Assembly: GCA_965214945.1 (NCBI GenBank)
Contig: OZ244029.1
Location: 1,798,001-1,862,000, forward strand
Length of the DNA: 64,000 nucleotides
Source of the DNA: JAAXHB01 sp965214945
GTDB taxonomy: Bacteria > Actinomycetota > Acidimicrobiia > Acidimicrobiales > Aldehydirespiratoraceae
Direction of reading: 5' to 3'
This document shows positions 61,286-64,000 of the stretch, in pieces. The first letter of the stretch is position 1. Every line of letters starts with the position of its first letter. Position numbers and translations under genes: made by a program. The notes under the pieces are model-generated. The model did not search any database and was not told where the DNA came from. It saw nothing but the letters and a program-made list of their open reading frames with translations.

Positions 61286-62128
61286 TCATGTGGCAGCGCC
61301 GTGATTGCGGAGTATCTCGTTGAGCGCCGCTTTGCTGTGGCGCTCACCCTCTTCGAGGCGTTTGATCACCAGCACCACCGGCATGCCGAAGCTTCCTCCG
61401 GCGAAGACGCGAGGGCGCGTGCCGGTCACCGCTACCGACCATGCAGGGATCTCGCCACGGCCCAGCTCCTCACCGGTCGCGGTGTCGATCACCGGAATCG
61501 ACGCGGTGAGGATCGCTCCTGCGCCGAGCACGCTGCCCCGGCCCACCCGGGCCCCTTCGGCGACTATGCACCGGCTGCCTATCAGGCAGTCATCCTCCAC
61601 AATCACCGGCGCAGCCTGCGGCGGCTCCAACACGCCCCCGATGCCGACTCCCCCGGAGAGGTGCACATTGGCACCAATCTGAGCGCACGAGCCGACCGTC
61701 GCCCAAGTATCGACCATCGTGTTGGCACCGACATGAGCGCCGATGTTCACGTAACTCGGCATCATCACCACACCCGGTGCCTGGTAACTGCCCCAGCGTG
61801 CCGAGGCGCCCGGCACTGCTCGCACCCCACGGGCCGCGTAGCCGGTCTTCAGCGGGATCTTGTCGGCGAACTCGAACGGGCCGAGTTCCACGGTGCGCAT
61901 CCGAGCGGTGGCGAACAACAGCAATATCGCCTGTTTGCACCACTCATTCACATGCACAGCACCGCCGTCTAGTACCTCTGCAACCCTGGCCCGGCCCGCG
62001 TCTAGGGCATCCACCGCTTGGTGAATCAGCTGAACGGCGTCTGCGTCGTCGGGACTCAGCTCGGTGCGCCGCTCCCACAACTCTGTGATGCGCGTCTGGA
62101 GTACGGCGAGGTCGTATGAGTCGGCCAT
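61286..62128 (-). CDS. dapD: Tetrahydrodipicolinate N-succinyltransferase
   Basis: DapD adds a succinyl group from succinyl-CoA to tetrahydrodipicolinate. The 280-residue product shows DKIPLKTGYAARGVRAVPGA, GVVMMPSYVNIGAHVGANTM, then the left-handed beta-helix hexapeptides DTWATVGSCAQIGANVHLSG, GIGGVLEPPQAAPVIVEDDC and FIGSRCIVAEG-like repeats, and ends in FGMPVVLVIKRLEEG. The length fits the E. coli-like short form. It lies between dapC and dapE. Confidence 0.96.
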   Translation of the reverse strand: MADSYDLAVLQTRITELWERRTELSPDDADAVQLIHQAVDALDAGRARVAEVLDGGAVHVNEWCKQAILLLFATARMRTVELGPFEFADKIPLKTGYAARGVRAVPGASARWGSYQAPGVVMMPSYVNIGAHVGANTMVDTWATVGSCAQIGANVHLSGGVGIGGVLEPPQAAPVIVEDDCLIGSRCIVAEGARVGRGSVLGAGAILTASIPVIDTATGEELGRGEIPAWSVAVTGTRPRVFAGGSFGMPVVLVIKRLEEGERHSKAALNEILRNHGAAT

Positions 62129-62159
62129 GGATGCGAGGCTAGTTGCCCGCCGTCGGCTC

Positions 62160-63407
62160 TCAAGCCTCTATCAGACGGTTGAGAGCGAGCTTCAGGAGAT
62201 CGGCGGGCTGCACTGCGGCGATGCGGACACGGCGGCACGCGTCTGCGGCGCCGATGTCGGGTTGGCCGGACGCCTCACCCACGGTGACGCCGCCCGCGTC
62301 AACGTAGAACTCGCCGGGGCTGACCACGAGCCCAGCCCGCGCCGCTAGCAAACGGGCGTAAGCCCAGGCGTCGCCGCTCGGGGCGCGCACCCAGAGATAA
62401 AAGCCGCCGTCGGGCAGAGCGACTTCAGCACCAGAGGCCGCCGCTATGTCGGCCAGCAGCCCCAGCCGTCGCAGGTAGGCCTGCCGCTGCACGGTGACAT
62501 GTCCCTGGTCGGCCCAGGCGGCGACCGCAGCGGCCTGGGACGGGCCCGGCACCATGGCGCCGGCGTGCTTGCGTGTTTGCGACAGGTAGCGCACAATCTG
62601 CTCGTCGCCGGCGTAGAACCCGACTCTCACACCGGCCATGTTCGAGCGCTTCGACAGCGAATGCACCGCCAGCACCCCCTCGGCGCCGTGCTGCAGCACG
62701 GTGCGGGCCGGGCCGTTCCAAGTGAACTCGGCGTAGCATTCGTCGCTGGCCACCAAGACGTCGTGATCGCGGCCCCACTCCGCTGCTGCCTCCAAGTTGT
62801 CGAGACCGCCGGCAGGGTTGCCCGGCGTGTTGACCCACAGGCACGCTGCCCGCCGCGCGTCTGCGCCGCGGATCGAGCTGAGGTCGATACGGAACCGCTC
62901 GTCCACCGCGATGGGAACTGCTCGACATCCGGCCAGCGTCGCTCCCATTGCGTACGACGGATACGACACCACCGGGTACAGCACGGTGTCGAGATCGGGG
63001 CGGCGCAGCCGCAGATAGTGAGGCAGCGAGACGACGAACTCCTTGGTGCCGACGCACGCCGCGAGGCCGCGTTCAGAATCTGCCGTCACGCCGAAACGCC
63101 GCTGCAGCCAACCGGCGGCAGCCTGCCGGAACTGCGGCGTGCCTATCGACGGCGGATAGCCGCGCTCTGTGCCGGATCGGGCTAGGGCGTCGATCACCGC
63201 CGAAGGCGGCGCGTCGCACGGCGTGCCGATCGAGCAATCGACAGCCCCACCCGGCAGAGCCGCCGCGAGCGAGCGCAGCACGTCGAGGCGTTCATACGGG
63301 TAGGCGGGTGGCGCGAAGCCCACTGTGTTGCCGGTGACGCGCTCCGCTGCGGGGGATGCCGCTGCCTGATCGGTGACGCGCCCCTCGGCGACGCGCTCAG
63401 ATGTCAT
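62160..63407 (-). CDS. dapC: Succinyldiaminopimelate transaminase (DapC-like, class I/II aminotransferase)
   Basis: DapC makes N-succinyl-diaminopimelate from the keto form with glutamate. The 415-residue PLP enzyme has FAPPAYPYERLDVLRSL at the N-terminus, CSIGTPCDAPPSAVIDAL, GYPPSIGTPQFRQAAAGW, ACLWVNTPGNPAGGLDNLEA, ASDECYAEFTW and the Lys Schiff-base site VHSLSKRSNMAGVRVGFYAG. Its first 25 residues are Ala/Val-rich and may not be conserved. It starts the dapC-dapD-dapE operon. Confidence 0.93.
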   Translation of the reverse strand: MTSERVAEGRVTDQAAASPAAERVTGNTVGFAPPAYPYERLDVLRSLAAALPGGAVDCSIGTPCDAPPSAVIDALARSGTERGYPPSIGTPQFRQAAAGWLQRRFGVTADSERGLAACVGTKEFVVSLPHYLRLRRPDLDTVLYPVVSYPSYAMGATLAGCRAVPIAVDERFRIDLSSIRGADARRAACLWVNTPGNPAGGLDNLEAAAEWGRDHDVLVASDECYAEFTWNGPARTVLQHGAEGVLAVHSLSKRSNMAGVRVGFYAGDEQIVRYLSQTRKHAGAMVPGPSQAAAVAAWADQGHVTVQRQAYLRRLGLLADIAAASGAEVALPDGGFYLWVRAPSGDAWAYARLLAARAGLVVSPGEFYVDAGGVTVGEASGQPDIGAADACRRVRIAAVQPADLLKLALNRLIEA

Positions 63408-63429
63408 CGGCGGCGCTGCGCCGCCGGGC

Positions 63430-63560
63430 GCTCGCGGCAGCTCACGGCACCTACACGCCCCGCGCCGGGCGATGCGTCCCGGCTAGGTATGCCAGCCCGG
63501 CCGCGTCGAGCGGGCTCACGGCAACTACACGCCCCGCGCCGGGCGATGCTCAGCGGGCGC
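63430..63560. repeat. Duplicated GC-rich segment between dapC and hflX
   Basis: A unit with CTACACGCCCCGCGCCGGGC occurs twice (first near 63452, second near 63526), and GGGCGCCGGGCGATGCTC follows as a third partial copy. It covers the hflX stop and encodes its HRPAPAEHRPARGV tail. No other gene is in the gap. Confidence 0.8.
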
Positions 63561-64000
63561 CGGGCGATGCTCGTAGTGGCGAAAGCCACCGGCGGAGGCG
63601 GCGTCTAGGCGGACCCGCACAAGCTGCCCGTGCTCGGTGGCCGTCGAGGTGAGCACTTGACCCTCTCGGTGAACGCTGGCAAGAACGTCACCGCGGTGCC
63701 ACGGCACCATCAGCTCCACCGTCTGGGTTCCGAGGCGCAGGCGCCGGCCGATGGCGTCCACCAGTTCGGCCACACCTGCGCCGGTTCTGGCCGACACGGC
63801 GACTCCTCGGCGCTCGCGGAGACCGCCCCGAGCAGCTGAATCGACTCCGACAAGCAGGTCGCTCTTGTTGAACGCCACCAGCTCTGGCACGTCCGCCGCG
63901 CCGATCTCAGCCAGCACTTCCCGCACGGCGTCCATCGCTGCTCGAGGGTCAGGGCCGGCCGAGTCCACCACATGCACCAGCAGATCGGCGTCTCGCACTA
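63525..64000 (-). CDS. hflX: GTPase HflX, C-terminal part (5' end beyond the window)
   Basis: HflX is a ribosome-binding GTPase. This 158-residue fragment starts at the right edge: RDADLLVHVVDSAGPDPRAA (after G3), VAFNKSDLL (G4 NKxD), VAVSARTGAGVAELVDAI (G5) and the C-terminal HflX domain (VELMVPWHRGDVLASVHREG). The G1 loop and N-terminal domains lie beyond the edge. Its terminal PAPAEHRPARG comes from a tandem duplication. Proximity to lexA and dap genes is common in actinobacteria. Confidence 0.93.
   Translation of the reverse strand, partial: VRDADLLVHVVDSAGPDPRAAMDAVREVLAEIGAADVPELVAFNKSDLLVGVDSAARGGLRERRGVAVSARTGAGVAELVDAIGRRLRLGTQTVELMVPWHRGDVLASVHREGQVLTSTATEHGQLVRVRLDAASAGGFRHYEHRPAPAEHRPARGV

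Overview
The window is high-GC and almost fully coding. It suggests a member of the Actinomycetota, probably an Acidimicrobiia-like lineage. Pointers are the actinobacterial-only ribosomal peptide bS22 and a bL37-like peptide, a DUF501 gene beside ppx, lexA divergent from a LysM gene with GAAC-N4-GTTC SOS boxes, a B12-dependent ribonucleotide reductase, and GTG/TTG starts with 4-nt overlaps. From memory, the first 26 kb follows a conserved actinobacterial block (in Mycobacterium tuberculosis roughly metG-tatD-ksgA-ispE-pth-rplY-prs-mfd-mazG-eno-divIC-DUF501-ppx). The class-level placement is inference.

Layout. 1-8.5 kb: partial GNAT acetyltransferase, ppx/gppA, DUF501, then an inserted molybdenum-hydroxylase maturation operon (CoxD, CoxE, XdhC, MobA-like, CoxG), then divIC and eno. 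8.6-17.5 kb: mazG fusion, parvulin lipoprotein, mfd, pth, rplY, prs, tRNA-Gln. 17.6-28.4 kb: bS22, ispE, a lone CoxL-like molybdenum hydroxylase, rsmA, tatD, metG, rsmI, DUF192, stearoyl-ACP-type desaturase, ychF, bL37-like peptide. 28.5-36 kb: queuosine-salvage glycosidase (Qng1/DUF2419), a BMP-type nucleoside ABC importer operon, and a phytanoyl-CoA dioxygenase-like gene. 36-44 kb: VapBC, lgt, an acyl-CoA dehydrogenase, YihY, a broken NTF2-like gene, nrdJ with DnaA-box-like sites upstream. 44-47.4 kb: STAS protein, Amt transporter, response regulator-PP2C phosphatase. 47.6-57.9 kb: a four-gene defence-type operon (DUF499 ATPase, small unknown protein, DUF1156 DNA methylase, PLD-SNF2 helicase). 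58-64 kb: RibD-like reductase, SOS locus, dapE-dapD-dapC, partial hflX.

The most notable finding is in the defence operon. Its first gene, a DUF499 ATPase, is split by a run of 13 C (13 G on the coding strand) about 16 codons before the Walker A motif. Twelve G would restore one 1,090-residue ORF, so the locus looks like an OFF-phase contingency gene, unless the run length is a sequencing error. A putative TTGACA-N16-GATACG promoter lies upstream, and two downstream genes share a 4-nt overlap.

Other points: short tandem duplications recur at gene ends and in linkers across the window, some carrying start codons, stop codons or RBS-like sequence. Molybdenum-hydroxylase genes interrupt the conserved block at two places. 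A queuosine-salvage gene precedes a nucleoside-type importer. DnaA-box-like clusters lie upstream of both nrdJ and lexA. All identifications come from reading motifs; no database search was run.
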